64,000 nt of DNA, taken from assembly GCA_022774865.1 (NCBI GenBank), contig JALFLH010000020.1:1-64000 (forward strand), written 5' to 3'. Shown one piece after another: positions 1 to 8,822 of the stretch. The translations under genes were made by a program, and so were the position numbers. This stretch comes from Clostridiales bacterium (lineage in GTDB: Bacteria > Bacillota > Clostridia > Oscillospirales > Oscillospiraceae). The stretch's first letter is position 1; every line of letters starts with the position of its first letter. The notes below the pieces were generated by a model. It worked only from the letters and a program-made list of their open reading frames with translations. It was not told the origin of the DNA and did no database searches.

Positions 1-42
1 CTACCGGCTGAAAGCTACCATCCAGAATAAAGCTTAGCAGGG

Positions 43-132
43 TGGCTCAAATATTCGTGAGCGGAGTGGCTCACTTTTTCGTGGTCGTTGGTGGCTCAAA
101 AATTCATGAGCGCCTGGCTCACTTTTTCGTTG
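43..132. repeat. Alternating short direct repeats resembling an IS21-family end
   Basis: Four units begin with TGGCTCA: 43-63 and 92-112 continue AAA.ATTC.TGAGCG, while 67-84 and 115-132 continue CTTTTTCGT. Multiple short repeats at the termini are typical of IS21-family (istA/istB) elements, and this wording resembles such ends in gut Firmicutes. No transposase lies in the window, so any element would extend leftwards or be a remnant. The repeats lie less than 100 bases before a gene that lacks its 5' half, which suggests the element caused the truncation. Confidence 0.5.
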
Positions 133-213
133 ATATTTACATCGTTAATGCAGCAATTCTTTTACCTCACAGTGTCAGCCCGTGCGGAAACTTTGTAAAT
201 GATAACTTTCTGA

Positions 214-2157
214 TTCCTTGCAGTGCAAGAGAGCATTCGTGTTGCTCTGGATACTGTTCCCGGTTCCTATAAGGGAGAGAACACATTAAAGGAGAGCGTG
301 ATTGCATGGCTTACTGATCCTGCCCACAATGCGTTTGTGAACAATCTGCTCCAGAAGCCGGAATGGGTGTCCGAATTTTCGCAGTCAACTGCTGATGAAA
401 TTATCAATTCTCTGAAGAAGCGGAATGATGTTGCTGACCTGATGGAGAGCATCTTCAAAATGGCGGCCAAGGAAGGCATCACTGCCCTCTCACTGACTGC
501 GGATTCCCTCTGCGCGTGGATTAAGGACGTTGTCGAGAAAAACTGCATAAAAATTGTTTTAATTTGGGATGAATTCAGCGGATTTTTCCGTCAAAATCGC
601 AATTCCCTGGATGAGTTCCAGAAAATCGTTGCACTCTGTCAGGAAACACATTTCTATTTTGTAATCGTAACGCACCCCATCACTTCCATTGCTGGTGCAT
701 CCATTTCTAAAGACGACCCGATGAGTGTCGTCATGCAACGATATAAGCAGGTGGAAATTACCCTTCCATCGAATATTGCCTTTGAGTTGATAGGCCATGC
801 TTTTTCTGTAATCCCAGCTGCAAAAGATCAGTGGGAGGTCATGACTGGCGATTTAAACTCCAAGGTTTCTGCGTCCAAAGAGGCTGTGAAAAAAGCATCG
901 GAGGTCAAAAGCGACAGCATTATGCAGCATATGCTCCCGATTCATCCGATGGCTGCGCTAGTTTTGAAAAATATTGCATCCGCTTTCCAGTCCAATCAGC
1001 GTAGTATGTTCGATTTTATCAAGACGCCCAAGGATTTGGATGTTCATGCATTCCAGTGGTTTATTCAGAACACCAGCCCGATTTCTGACCGTCCTCTGTT
1101 GACGGTGGATATGTTGTGGGATTTCTTTTATGAAAAAGGCAAGGATTACCTAACATCTGATATCAAATTGGTTCTAGACACATATCCTCAGCAGACTAAC
1201 CTGACCGAAAAAGAAAAAGTCATTTTGAAGACGATCCTGATTATGCAGGCAGTAGACCAGCGGCTGGGTGGGGCCATCCCTGTTTTGAAGCCCACTGACC
1301 AGAATCTGAGCTATGCGTTTGAAGGTGACTGGGATGTTTACGAGAATGAATGTAAGAGTATTGCAAAGGCTCTTGTAAAAAAAGGTGTACTGATTCAAAC
1401 GCCGATTGCGGACGGGAAACAGGTGTATGCTGCCGCAGTTTTGGCCGGTGACGGAGCAAAAATTGATAAACTGAAAGAGGAGGTTCGCAAAAACGGCACT
1501 ATTACAAAACTTGTCGAGGAGGGCACGCAACTTGCATCGGCACTTAGCCTTACGCCTTCGCTGAGACTTCGTTATGCGGTCAATACAGATACTGGTGCAT
1601 TGCCAGTTGTTACGATAGCTAATTTTACTAGGGCGATGGATCAGCTAAAAACAAAAGATGTTGGATGGCACTTCTATGCTGTTCTTGCTGTTGCAAAGAC
1701 AGATGAGGAAGCTCAGACTTTTCGAAACCTTATTAAGAAAACGATTGCAAGTGCTGATTATAAAAATATTCTTGTGATTGATGCGCTATCTTCTCCTTTA
1801 GGGTTGGAAGCCTTTGAGGAGTATGTAGGCTTTTCGGCTATGTCAATGTACTATAATGGCAACAACAATCAGCAGGCTAAAGACAATGCTCGCAAAGCCA
1901 AGGAAGTACTTGACCGTACCTGGAAAGACCGTATTCATGATGGTGCTTTCATCGTCTGGTCCTACGCGAATCAAGATGGCGAAAAAGCAACCGGGGCAAA
2001 TGCAGTTCACACAATCATGCAGACTGTTGTGCTGAATCGGTATAATCACATTCCTGATTTTACCAAGGGCCTGACAGAGAGCCAGTTAAAAATCACAACC
2101 GCAATAAAGCAGATTGTGAAATATGGCTTTGCCCTTTCGAATGATGTGAATCAGTGA
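214..2157 (+). pseudogene. brxC: 5'-truncated BREX ATPase BrxC/PglY
   Basis: The reading frame opens at 214 after a TGA and has no ribosome site; the first usable start is GTG at 223. The 644 residues match the C-terminal half of the roughly 1,200-residue BrxC/PglY ATPase of BREX phage-defence systems. A Walker B strand is visible at about residues 108-120 (KIVLIWDEFSGF), but there is no Walker A P-loop, so the N-terminal ATPase core is missing. It is followed directly by pglZ and brxL, the type 4 BREX order. The upstream break sits next to IS-end-like repeats. The protein is very probably inactive as an ATPase, although the downstream genes are intact. That this is BrxC rather than another large defence ATPase rests mainly on context. 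Confidence 0.75.
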
Positions 2158-2224
2158 ATTTTGCCCTAAGGAAGATAAGTTTCCTGATATTGATGATGTA
2201 ATCGACTATTTCCGTACTTTAGAT

Positions 2225-4288
2225 ATGGATTATCGCCAAAACAGGCATGTTTTGATTGGACTGGGTGAATTCTTAGCTCTTAGAGGCTCGGTTACCGCAG
2301 AAAAGGTGCTTCGTCGTCTGGAAAAAACAACGCTTGGAACAGCGCGGGTCATTCTTCTGTTGCGTTGCGTCACCCCACAGGTAAGTGGACTGTCTGCGGA
2401 AGACAATAGGATTATTGAGCAGCATCGTCTGCATGTGGAACAAAATGCGATTTCATCTGTAACCGTTATCCGCACAAGCTACGCTTCAAAGAACAATGTT
2501 GCTATAGGTGTAAAGGGCCTGTTGCATGATTTGGAAGACGGTCTGTCTGGGAATGTTTATGCAAAATCTGCATTAGATTTCACGAATTCTCTTATACCGG
2601 TAACATATATCGATACTGCATTTACTGCGGTTCAGCACACTGTCCCGGGAATAAAACTGACAGAAGGCATGGGAACCAATGCACAGTGGGAACGGCTGTT
2701 TCAGGAGCTGCTGAAGTACAAAGGCTCTTTGGATAATTTCTTTTCCCGCTATGATTGCCAGGATGACTTTGAGGAGAACATTTATGAAAAATGTGCGGGG
2801 CTAGAGTTCAAAAACTGGGTTTTCTATATTTCGTTGAAGCAGAATTATGAGCGCATCCATAATAGTTATTTGGCATATGTGGTTTCTAATACTGTTTGCT
2901 ACGAGGACTTAAAAAATAATTTATTAACAGAAATTATCCGAATTCCACGGGGAGACCATCGGTTTCGCGCTCTTTATTTGGAGCGTAAAAAGCTGGTTAA
3001 GGAATTTCCAGAGTCTGAAATTGCAATCTTTATTCATGAAAACATCATTGATCCTGCGGAAAGCATCTATCGTTTTACGGATAACACGAAGATGGAACGT
3101 GAAGCAATTATTACCTGGATTGCTCAGTATGGATATATTGATGATATCAAAGAAATCTATCCTGCTTTATCGCAATATCTGAGTGAGTATGTATTTGACT
3201 GTGGTATTTTATCAGACGAGCTGACGAAGTATTTTAAGCAATACAGACTCCTGAAGGTTACGAATCATATTTCGCCTGAATTTCTAGCGCAGGTTGAACA
3301 GAATGCCCAGAGACTCCCGTACACGCACTTAGAGACACGAGACAGCGCGATACTGAGAATTCCAGACAAAAAAGATGCTTTTCTGTTTTGGATTGATGCC
3401 CTAGGCGTGGAGTACCTCCCTTATATCGTTTTGCTTGCGAAAAGGAAAGGATTGTCCATACATACTGACATTACATACGTCGAATTACCGACAATTACAT
3501 CCATTAACAAGGGATTTTTTGAAAAATGGGTAAATTCGCGCAAGGTGAAAGAGTCTCGTCTGGATGAAATCAAACATAAAGCAGAGGGGGGCTATTTCTA
3601 CCACCCCGGTCAGGCCCCAATCCATCTGGCGTCAGAGCTTGAGGTGATTGAAAAAGCGATTGATAGGGCAGCAACCGAGTTGGCCATGCATACATGCAAA
3701 ACATTTGTGATTGCAAGCGATCACGGCGCATCTCGGCTGGCAGTGATTCATCAGCAGGAAGAAAAATACGAAACCGATACCAAAGGAGAACATTCTGGGA
3801 GATGCTGCAAAGCATTCCCAGACGCGGATTTGCCGCAAGCGGTACGCGAAAACGGGTATCTCGTTCTTGCAGACTATGGTCGCTTCAAAAATAGTAGGGC
3901 GGCAAATGTTGAAGTCCACGGCGGCGCTTCCTTAGAAGAAGTGGTGGTTCCGGTCATTGCCCTATCACTGAAGAAACAGAACGATTTGGTTATCAAACTA
4001 CTTAACGCTGAGTCGGTATATTGCGATCGTCATCTGGGCACCACGATTCAACTGTATATTTCGGATGTAGAGAACACAGGGAATGTCAGTGTTGTGATAG
4101 ATGAAAAGCGTTATTCAGCAATGAGCTCCGATACGACCCATTATGTAGTTCCTTTACATGATATTAAGCGTGCAAAAAAGAATGTATCTGCAAATATATA
4201 TGATGGTGATGATCTAATCGGAACGGTTCAATTTGATGTCAAGGGAAAAATGGCTACGGTAAATAACGATTTCGATGACCTGTTTTAA
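2225..4288 (+). CDS. pglZ: BREX phosphatase-like protein PglZ
   Basis: This 687-residue protein carries the PglZ domain of the alkaline-phosphatase superfamily, found in every BREX type. Likely metal-site motifs are an Asp in FWIDALG near residue 388 and the Asp-His pair in ASDHGASR near residue 499, followed by HGGASLEEVVVPV near the C terminus. It sits between the broken brxC and brxL. The start is uncertain. ATG 2225 has no ribosome site, and the frame stays open upstream to 2150 with sensible coding content (DIDDVIDYFRTLD), but without another ATG, GTG or TTG. An AAGGAAG at 2168-2174 may serve an earlier non-standard start, or translation may be coupled to brxC. Confidence 0.85.
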   Translation: MDYRQNRHVLIGLGEFLALRGSVTAEKVLRRLEKTTLGTARVILLLRCVTPQVSGLSAEDNRIIEQHRLHVEQNAISSVTVIRTSYASKNNVAIGVKGLLHDLEDGLSGNVYAKSALDFTNSLIPVTYIDTAFTAVQHTVPGIKLTEGMGTNAQWERLFQELLKYKGSLDNFFSRYDCQDDFEENIYEKCAGLEFKNWVFYISLKQNYERIHNSYLAYVVSNTVCYEDLKNNLLTEIIRIPRGDHRFRALYLERKKLVKEFPESEIAIFIHENIIDPAESIYRFTDNTKMEREAIITWIAQYGYIDDIKEIYPALSQYLSEYVFDCGILSDELTKYFKQYRLLKVTNHISPEFLAQVEQNAQRLPYTHLETRDSAILRIPDKKDAFLFWIDALGVEYLPYIVLLAKRKGLSIHTDITYVELPTITSINKGFFEKWVNSRKVKESRLDEIKHKAEGGYFYHPGQAPIHLASELEVIEKAIDRAATELAMHTCKTFVIASDHGASRLAVIHQQEEKYETDTKGEHSGRCCKAFPDADLPQAVRENGYLVLADYGRFKNSRAANVEVHGGASLEEVVVPVIALSLKKQNDLVIKLLNAESVYCDRHLGTTIQLYISDVENTGNVSVVIDEKRYSAMSSDTTHYVVPLHDIKRAKKNVSANIYDGDDLIGTVQFDVKGKMATVNNDFDDLF

Positions 4289-4300
4289 GGGGAGATTTTG

Positions 4301-5791
4301 ATGGATTGCACGGAACGACTTAGGGACTGCTTTGATGAAATGGTGGTCTACAAAGATCTGAAGAAAACGAACTTCTTTTCTGCGCTCAGTCTACCCTCTT
4401 TCATGAGAGACTGGCTTCTAAAAAAATTTGAGGACGAGGATGGCAACTTTGACAAAGATGACTTGGCGCGTTTTGTAAAGAAATACATCCCCCGCAAAGA
4501 TGATTGGACATCCATTAAGAACAAAGTGATTGTCGAGGGAGAGCGAGTTAAGTTTCTGGCAAAGATTTCTGTAGATATTGATGTCAGAACTGGACAGGTT
4601 TCCTTTGCGCTGCCTGATTTTGGCCTTGGTTATAAAGATACCATCATTGAGAGCGATGTATGGGCTGAATGTAAAGATGACTTGGTCAGAGGTAACGATG
4701 TTTGGGGCATGATTGAATTAGGTTATCGTTCACCGGAGGACTTTGATATTGAATTTGAATACGAGCCAAAGCGCTCCAGAGGAAAATCCTCCCGCGAGGG
4801 GAGAATACGATTGGTTTCATTTAAAAATTTCTGCCCCTATCAGATAGACCTTGACCAGTATAAGGATGCTCGTAGAGAGTTCTCCACTGATGAGTGGATA
4901 GATATTTTACTTGGCGCAGTAGATTACAATGCAAAAGGCTATGAGAGCGGAGAGCAGAAGCTCACAATGCTTACACGGCTGTTGCCTTTTGTAGAAAAAA
5001 GACTGAACCTAATTGAGTTAGCTCCCAAGGGTACCGGCAAATCGTACTTATTTGGCAATGTAAGTCGGCACGGTTGGTTGTCGAGCGGCGGCGTCATGAG
5101 TCGCGCGAAAATGTTCTATGACCAGACCAAACGCAAGGAAGGACTTATTGCCGGCAATGACTTTGTAACGCTTGATGAAGTTCAAACGATTTCCTTTACA
5201 GACACTGACGAGATGAGAGCAGCCTTAAAGGGATATTTGGAACAAGGAAACTTTACTGTTGGTGATTATAAAGGAGTCGCGGACGCAGGCGTCATTCTGT
5301 GTGGAAATATTAGGAAAGAAATAATGGATGCCGATGGATATAGCAACATGTTTACAGAGCTGCCGCCTGTATTCCACGAGTCTGCTTTGATCGAAAGATT
5401 CCATGGATTTATTAAAGGATGGAATATTCCAAGGATGCATGACGATTTGAAAGTAGATGGATGGGCACTGAACTCTGAATACTTCTGCTCAATTATGCAC
5501 GAATTGCGCGGTGATATGACCTATCGAAGCATCGTAGACGAACTGATTATTGTTCCAGAAGGTGCAGATACTAGAGACACAGAAGCTGTAAAGCGTATCT
5601 CTACAGCCTATCTTAAGCTGCTGTTTCCGCATGTTCAAAAAGCATCTGATATCACTCCACGCGAATTCAAACGTTATTGCCTTGATAGAGCGAGGAAGAT
5701 GAGAGATACAATTAAGTACCAGCTGGGATTATTAGATGTAGAGTATAGCGGAAAGGATTTACCTCCCTTTACCGTCAGAGGGGTTGATTAA
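4301..5791 (+). CDS. brxL: BREX Lon-like AAA+ protein BrxL
   Basis: A 496-residue protein of the BrxL family. It shows a P-loop (LAPKGTGKSYLFG, about residue 240) and a Walker B region (FVTLDEVQTISF, about residue 287). The length fits the shorter BrxL form rather than the ~680-residue type 1 proteins, and no clear Lon serine-lysine protease tail is seen. BrxL belongs to types 1 and 4; the absence of pglX nearby favours type 4. ATG 4301 is preferred over TTG 4298 because AGGGGAG lies at the right distance. It begins 12 bases after pglZ, so both are probably one transcript. Confidence 0.87.
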   Translation: MDCTERLRDCFDEMVVYKDLKKTNFFSALSLPSFMRDWLLKKFEDEDGNFDKDDLARFVKKYIPRKDDWTSIKNKVIVEGERVKFLAKISVDIDVRTGQVSFALPDFGLGYKDTIIESDVWAECKDDLVRGNDVWGMIELGYRSPEDFDIEFEYEPKRSRGKSSREGRIRLVSFKNFCPYQIDLDQYKDARREFSTDEWIDILLGAVDYNAKGYESGEQKLTMLTRLLPFVEKRLNLIELAPKGTGKSYLFGNVSRHGWLSSGGVMSRAKMFYDQTKRKEGLIAGNDFVTLDEVQTISFTDTDEMRAALKGYLEQGNFTVGDYKGVADAGVILCGNIRKEIMDADGYSNMFTELPPVFHESALIERFHGFIKGWNIPRMHDDLKVDGWALNSEYFCSIMHELRGDMTYRSIVDELIIVPEGADTRDTEAVKRISTAYLKLLFPHVQKASDITPREFKRYCLDRARKMRDTIKYQLGLLDVEYSGKDLPPFTVRGVD

Positions 5792-5796
5792 ATAAC

Positions 5797-6003
5797 ATGC
5801 GAACTCAAAATTCTAAATGCTATGTCTGTGGTAAAACACCATTAACAAAGGATGAAATCGGTTTGACCAAAAAGCTGATTGGCCGAAACATAAAGGAGTG
5901 GTACTGCATTGATTGCCTGGCAGACTATCTTGAAGTGACAACCGATGAATTGATAGCCAAGATCGAGGCATTCAAAGAAGAAGGATGTTCCTTATTTAAG
6001 TAA
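5797..6003 (+). CDS. Small four-cysteine zinc-ribbon-like protein
   Basis: A 68-residue protein with two CxxC pairs, Cys8/Cys11 (CYVCGK) and Cys37/Cys40 (CIDC), a pattern that usually binds zinc or another metal. The rest is helical and charged. It lies 5 bases after brxL and 13 bases before a cysteine desulfurase, so it should be co-transcribed with both. I do not recognise the family. Its place in the operon suggests an accessory role in the BREX or sulfur-transfer function, but nothing in the sequence proves this. Confidence 0.7.
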   Translation: MRTQNSKCYVCGKTPLTKDEIGLTKKLIGRNIKEWYCIDCLADYLEVTTDELIAKIEAFKEEGCSLFK

Positions 6004-6016
6004 GCGGAGGAAGCCA

Positions 6017-7135
6017 ATGATTTATGCTGATAATGCCGCGACAACCAAACTGGATATAGACGCGTTAGATGCTATGCTCCCTTGGCTACAAGAGAAGTAT
6101 GGAAACGCTTCACAGCCGTATTCGTTTGCCCGCGGACCGAAAAAGGCTCTGGGAGAAGCTAGAGCAACGATTGCTATGTGCATTGGCGCAAACCCGGAAG
6201 AAATCTTTTTTACATCTGGTGGAACAGAAAGCGATAACTGGGCCATCAAGGGTATGCTTCAGTATGCTGACCAGAGAGTTATAATTACAAGCCAGATTGA
6301 GCATCACGCAATACTTCACGCGTGTGAAGCTACAGAGCGTTTGGGATATCCTGTTATTTATCTGCCAGTAAATTCAAAGGGCATCGTTACGCCTGATACA
6401 CTGACGAAATCAATTACAAGAAATACAAAGCTAGTATCAGTGATGCTGGTTAATAACGAAATTGGTTCAATTCAGCCAATTACTGAGTTAGCCAATATTG
6501 CCCATGATCACAGTGCGTTGTTTCATACCGATGCCGTACAAGCGATTGGGCATATTCCCGTCAATGTCAAAGCCCTGGGCGTAGATATGCTATCGGCATC
6601 AGCCCATAAATTTAATGGGCCCAAAGGAATTGGCTTTTTGTATATCCGAAAAGGCACACCTATCCAACCCTTTGTTGACGGCGGATCACAGGAATTTGGG
6701 ATGCGAGCAGGCACCGAAAACGTGGCTTCCATAGTTGGGATGGCAACAGCGTTGAAAAAGAATTGCGATCATTTGGCAGAAACAGGACAAAAGCTCCGCA
6801 CTCTTGAGCAGACATTCATCGAAACACTCCAGAAAGCCAACGTGGATTTTATCCGCAATGGCTCTGATGATAGAGTTCCCGGAAATGTAAGCATTTCGAT
6901 TCGAGATGCCAGTGGAGAGATGCTGCTTCACCGTCTAGATCTGAAGGGTATTTCAATATCTACGGGCTCTGCATGCGATTCTGTGAGCACCAAGATATCG
7001 CATGTGATTCAGGCAATCGGTGTGCCCAAAGAATACGCCGAAGGAACGATACGGGTCAGCTTTGGCCGAGATAATCAGATAGAGGATGCTGTTCAGATTG
7101 CGTCCTGTATCATTGATATCCTTCAGCGGAGATAA
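6017..7135 (+). CDS. Cysteine desulfurase (IscS/DndA-like) at the end of the BREX operon
   Basis: A 372-residue PLP-dependent class V aminotransferase fold enzyme that takes sulfur from L-cysteine as a persulfide. Visible motifs are the His in IEHHAILH, the PLP lysine in SAHKFNGPKG (about residue 198) and the catalytic Cys loop STGSACDS (about residue 320). GCGGAGG precedes the ATG at good spacing. It closes the brxC-pglZ-brxL-small protein operon and is AT-richer than, and different from, the housekeeping copy at 13.6 kb. Type 4 BREX carries BrxP, a PAPS-reductase-like protein related to DndC of DNA phosphorothioation, and Dnd systems use a cysteine desulfurase (DndA). A sulfur-donor role for this BREX is a reasonable inference. 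Confidence 0.9.
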   Translation: MIYADNAATTKLDIDALDAMLPWLQEKYGNASQPYSFARGPKKALGEARATIAMCIGANPEEIFFTSGGTESDNWAIKGMLQYADQRVIITSQIEHHAILHACEATERLGYPVIYLPVNSKGIVTPDTLTKSITRNTKLVSVMLVNNEIGSIQPITELANIAHDHSALFHTDAVQAIGHIPVNVKALGVDMLSASAHKFNGPKGIGFLYIRKGTPIQPFVDGGSQEFGMRAGTENVASIVGMATALKKNCDHLAETGQKLRTLEQTFIETLQKANVDFIRNGSDDRVPGNVSISIRDASGEMLLHRLDLKGISISTGSACDSVSTKISHVIQAIGVPKEYAEGTIRVSFGRDNQIEDAVQIASCIIDILQRR

Positions 7136-7198
7136 GTGCGGTACATACTTTACGCTATATGATAACTACGGCGTAAGGAGATTGCAATAGCTTTTCAG

Positions 7199-7219
7199 AA
7201 ATCATATCTGATATGATTT
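7199..7219. repeat. Perfect 9-bp inverted repeat
   Basis: AAATCATAT and ATATGATTT are separated by CTG, immediately upstream of the terminator hairpin that ends the BREX operon. It could be an operator, part of the transcription end, or chance in AT-rich DNA. Confidence 0.5.
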
Positions 7220-7256
7220 ACCGCCCTCAGGAATTCTCCCGGAGGGCGGTTTCCTG
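7220..7256 (+). terminator. Terminator hairpin after the BREX/desulfurase operon
   Basis: The arms ACCGCCCTC (7220-7228) and GAGGGCGGT (7242-7250) form a strong hairpin, followed by TTCCTGTTAT. The tract is modest. The hairpin lies between two convergent genes and may serve both strands. Confidence 0.7.
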
Positions 7257-7850
7257 TTATAATGGTAGGAATCCCATATACTTCTCTGTCTCAGCAGCGA
7301 ACGCGGCGGTCTGGGAATAGTCTGCCCTGTAACCTGGCACCACCCAGGGAAGGATGTTGTTGGCGATGATATAGCCAGCATAGTGCGCAAGTTTGGGGCC
7401 AGAGCATTCCATGTGGGCGAAGTAATCTTCGATAGCTTCGTGGTGCGCCTTCAGCCCCTCCGGCATAGCTCGATAGAAAGCATCACACACTTCTGCAGCA
7501 GAATCATTCGCCGGAAAATGGCCGATTATGTGATCCTTGATATAATCAATGGTGTCCAGGTGAACGAAGTCGATCATCACAGGGTGATGGAAATTGTCAA
7601 TGTTGACGCGGTATCCCAGGTAACCAGCGTAAGCAACGCGAGAAATGATGTCTTTCTCATGCGCAGACAAGTATTCCTCGAGCGTCGGCTGCATATCGAC
7701 GGGAAGCTCCCGACGGAGGGCTTCTACCGCAGCAAGGTATTTTTTCTCTGATTCCACGAATTCTGGATCGTTCTTACGAAGAACATCAGCCAGAGCCTCA
7801 ATAACTCCGTGGCCTGCAATATGGTACATAATAGCGTCGAGCGTTTTCAT
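7257..7850 (-). CDS. Unrecognised 197-residue protein, His- and acid-rich
   Basis: A soluble, mostly helical protein that I cannot assign. It has many His, Glu and Tyr residues (for example AYAGYLGYRV and HAGYIIANN-like segments) and no signal peptide, membrane segment or clear catalytic motif. The start at 7850 (MKTLDAIMYH) is chosen because AAAGGA lies 8 bases upstream, whereas the ATG at 7859 overlaps that site. It is downstream of and co-directed with an XRE regulator in the same low-GC island, and the two upstream regions share an AGAACKAG sequence, so it may be regulated by that protein. A toxin-antitoxin or defence role is possible but unsupported. Confidence 0.65.
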   Translation of the reverse strand: MKTLDAIMYHIAGHGVIEALADVLRKNDPEFVESEKKYLAAVEALRRELPVDMQPTLEEYLSAHEKDIISRVAYAGYLGYRVNIDNFHHPVMIDFVHLDTIDYIKDHIIGHFPANDSAAEVCDAFYRAMPEGLKAHHEAIEDYFAHMECSGPKLAHYAGYIIANNILPWVVPGYRADYSQTAAFAAETEKYMGFLPL

Positions 7851-7935
7851 AATAATCATCCTTTTTTGTTATGATTTCAACCGTGGCCACAGTTGCCGGA
7901 GCTGGTTCTTTTTGAACTTGAACTAGTTCCGATAG

Positions 7936-7943
7936 AACGAGTA
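7936..7943. promoter_or_regulatory. Candidate XRE-regulator motif AGAACGAG
   Basis: CGATAGAACGAG occurs here, upstream of the unknown 197-residue gene and beside the palindrome GAACTAGTTC (7919-7928). AGAACGAG recurs just before the XRE gene near 8362-8369 on the same strand, and CGATAGAACTAG occurs on the opposite strand near 8436-8447. The shared word suggests an operator for the neighbouring XRE repressor. Confidence 0.35.
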
Positions 7944-8030
7944 TAGCGTATGTATGCAGTCGAAGTTTGTCATAACCGGGCGAGGGGAATAAAAAATGAA
8001 GAGAGCCACTTGGGCTCCCTTCCAATGCGG

Positions 8031-8345
8031 TTATTCGGTTAATGCACGGACGGCGTTAATGATGCGTGATCGCTCTTTTGCTGGCAACTTCATAATTTCG
8101 GAAGCGAGTTCGCTTGCAATGCCTTCAGAGGAATGTTCGACAACATCCTGTAGTAGTGTGTCTGCGGACACGCCCAGCGCATTTGCGATATTTACAAACG
8201 TCTCTAGCTTCGGAGGTTTTACGCCACGCTCGATCACGCTGATATGAGTGGAGCTAAGATCAACGATAGCCGCAAGATCATCCTGCGTGAGATGCTTCTT
8301 TTCTCTTGCTGCTTTTATCCTGCTCCCGATAGCACCCAAATCCAC
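8031..8345 (-). CDS. XRE-family helix-turn-helix regulator
   Basis: A 104-residue transcription factor. The helix-turn-helix occupies about residues 6-60 (IKAAREKKHLTQDDLA, then STHISVIERG), and the rest is helical. The chosen start is GTG 8345, because GGAAGGAGGT stands 6 bases upstream; the longer open frame to 8498 contains non-protein-like sequence. It is a typical small regulator of mobile islands and probably represses itself and the 197-residue gene downstream. Confidence 0.82.
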   Translation of the reverse strand: MDLGAIGSRIKAAREKKHLTQDDLAAIVDLSSTHISVIERGVKPPKLETFVNIANALGVSADTLLQDVVEHSSEGIASELASEIMKLPAKERSRIINAVRALTE

Positions 8346-8780
8346 GAGAATACCTCCTTCCAGAACGAGTTGTTGTTCTGAAATAATTATAACCAAGGCA
8401 GATGTGGTGATACAGAAGCTAGAATAACGGGTGCTAGTTCTATCGGGATGAAAATGTGAACTGTGCTTCATTCCATTTACTTTCGAGTTTTGATACAATT
8501 GTGGGGTATTAATAATAAACGGAGGGTTACCTATTTTTGCTGGATTTTTGCTGGACTCAAATTAGAGATTTCCGCCAGGTCTAAATTGCACGGCGATTTC
8601 TTCTATTTTCCGGCGGTTAGTGACTGTCCGGCGATTACTACTACTTTCTGGCGATTACAAATCTCAAGGAAGATTTGAGGATAGAAAAAGGGCATCTTCG
8701 GTGGCCTACAAAACCATCGAGGATACCCACATATTTGCGATAATACTTAAAAAGCCTATATTTCAATGGCCTATATGCAA
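8346..8780. other. Gene-free boundary stretch between the XRE gene and tRNA-fMet
   Basis: There is no convincing gene; the 71-residue open frame at 8463-8678 has no ribosome site or familiar content. It contains a tandem repeat of TTTTTGCTGG near 8533-8555, three related copies of CCGGCGATTACT-like sequence between about 8588 and 8658, the inverted repeat CAAATCT/AGATTTG near 8656-8676, and an imperfect hairpin near 8686-8730 whose minus-strand side runs into TTTTT. It may be the edge of an integrated element. Confidence 0.45.
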
Positions 8781-8786
8781 AAAGTA

Positions 8787-8818
8787 AGGACGGTAATTTG
8801 TATCAAAATTACCGTCCT
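8787..8818 (-). terminator. Terminator of tRNA-fMet
   Basis: The arms AGGACGGTAATTT (8787-8799) and AAATTACCGTCCT (8806-8818) are perfect. On the minus strand the hairpin follows the tRNA 3' end by a few bases and runs into TTACTTTTTG. Confidence 0.85.
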
Positions 8819-8822
8819 AATA

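Noticed and set aside
43-132. The start-of-window repeats as a CRISPR array
   Set aside because: The units are about 20 bases and alternate between two forms with only a few bases between them, so there are no spacers.
4301-5791. brxL as a type 1 BREX gene
   Set aside because: There is no pglX, brxA or brxB nearby, the protein is short, and the brxC-pglZ-brxL order fits type 4 better.
6017-7135. The BREX-linked desulfurase as part of the housekeeping Fe-S operon
   Set aside because: A separate iscS-iscU-iscR operon exists at 13.6-15.8 kb with its own promoter, and this copy is AT-rich and tied to brxL.
8463-8678. A 71-residue open frame before tRNA-fMet
   Set aside because: It has no ribosome site, no familiar content, and contains short repeats.
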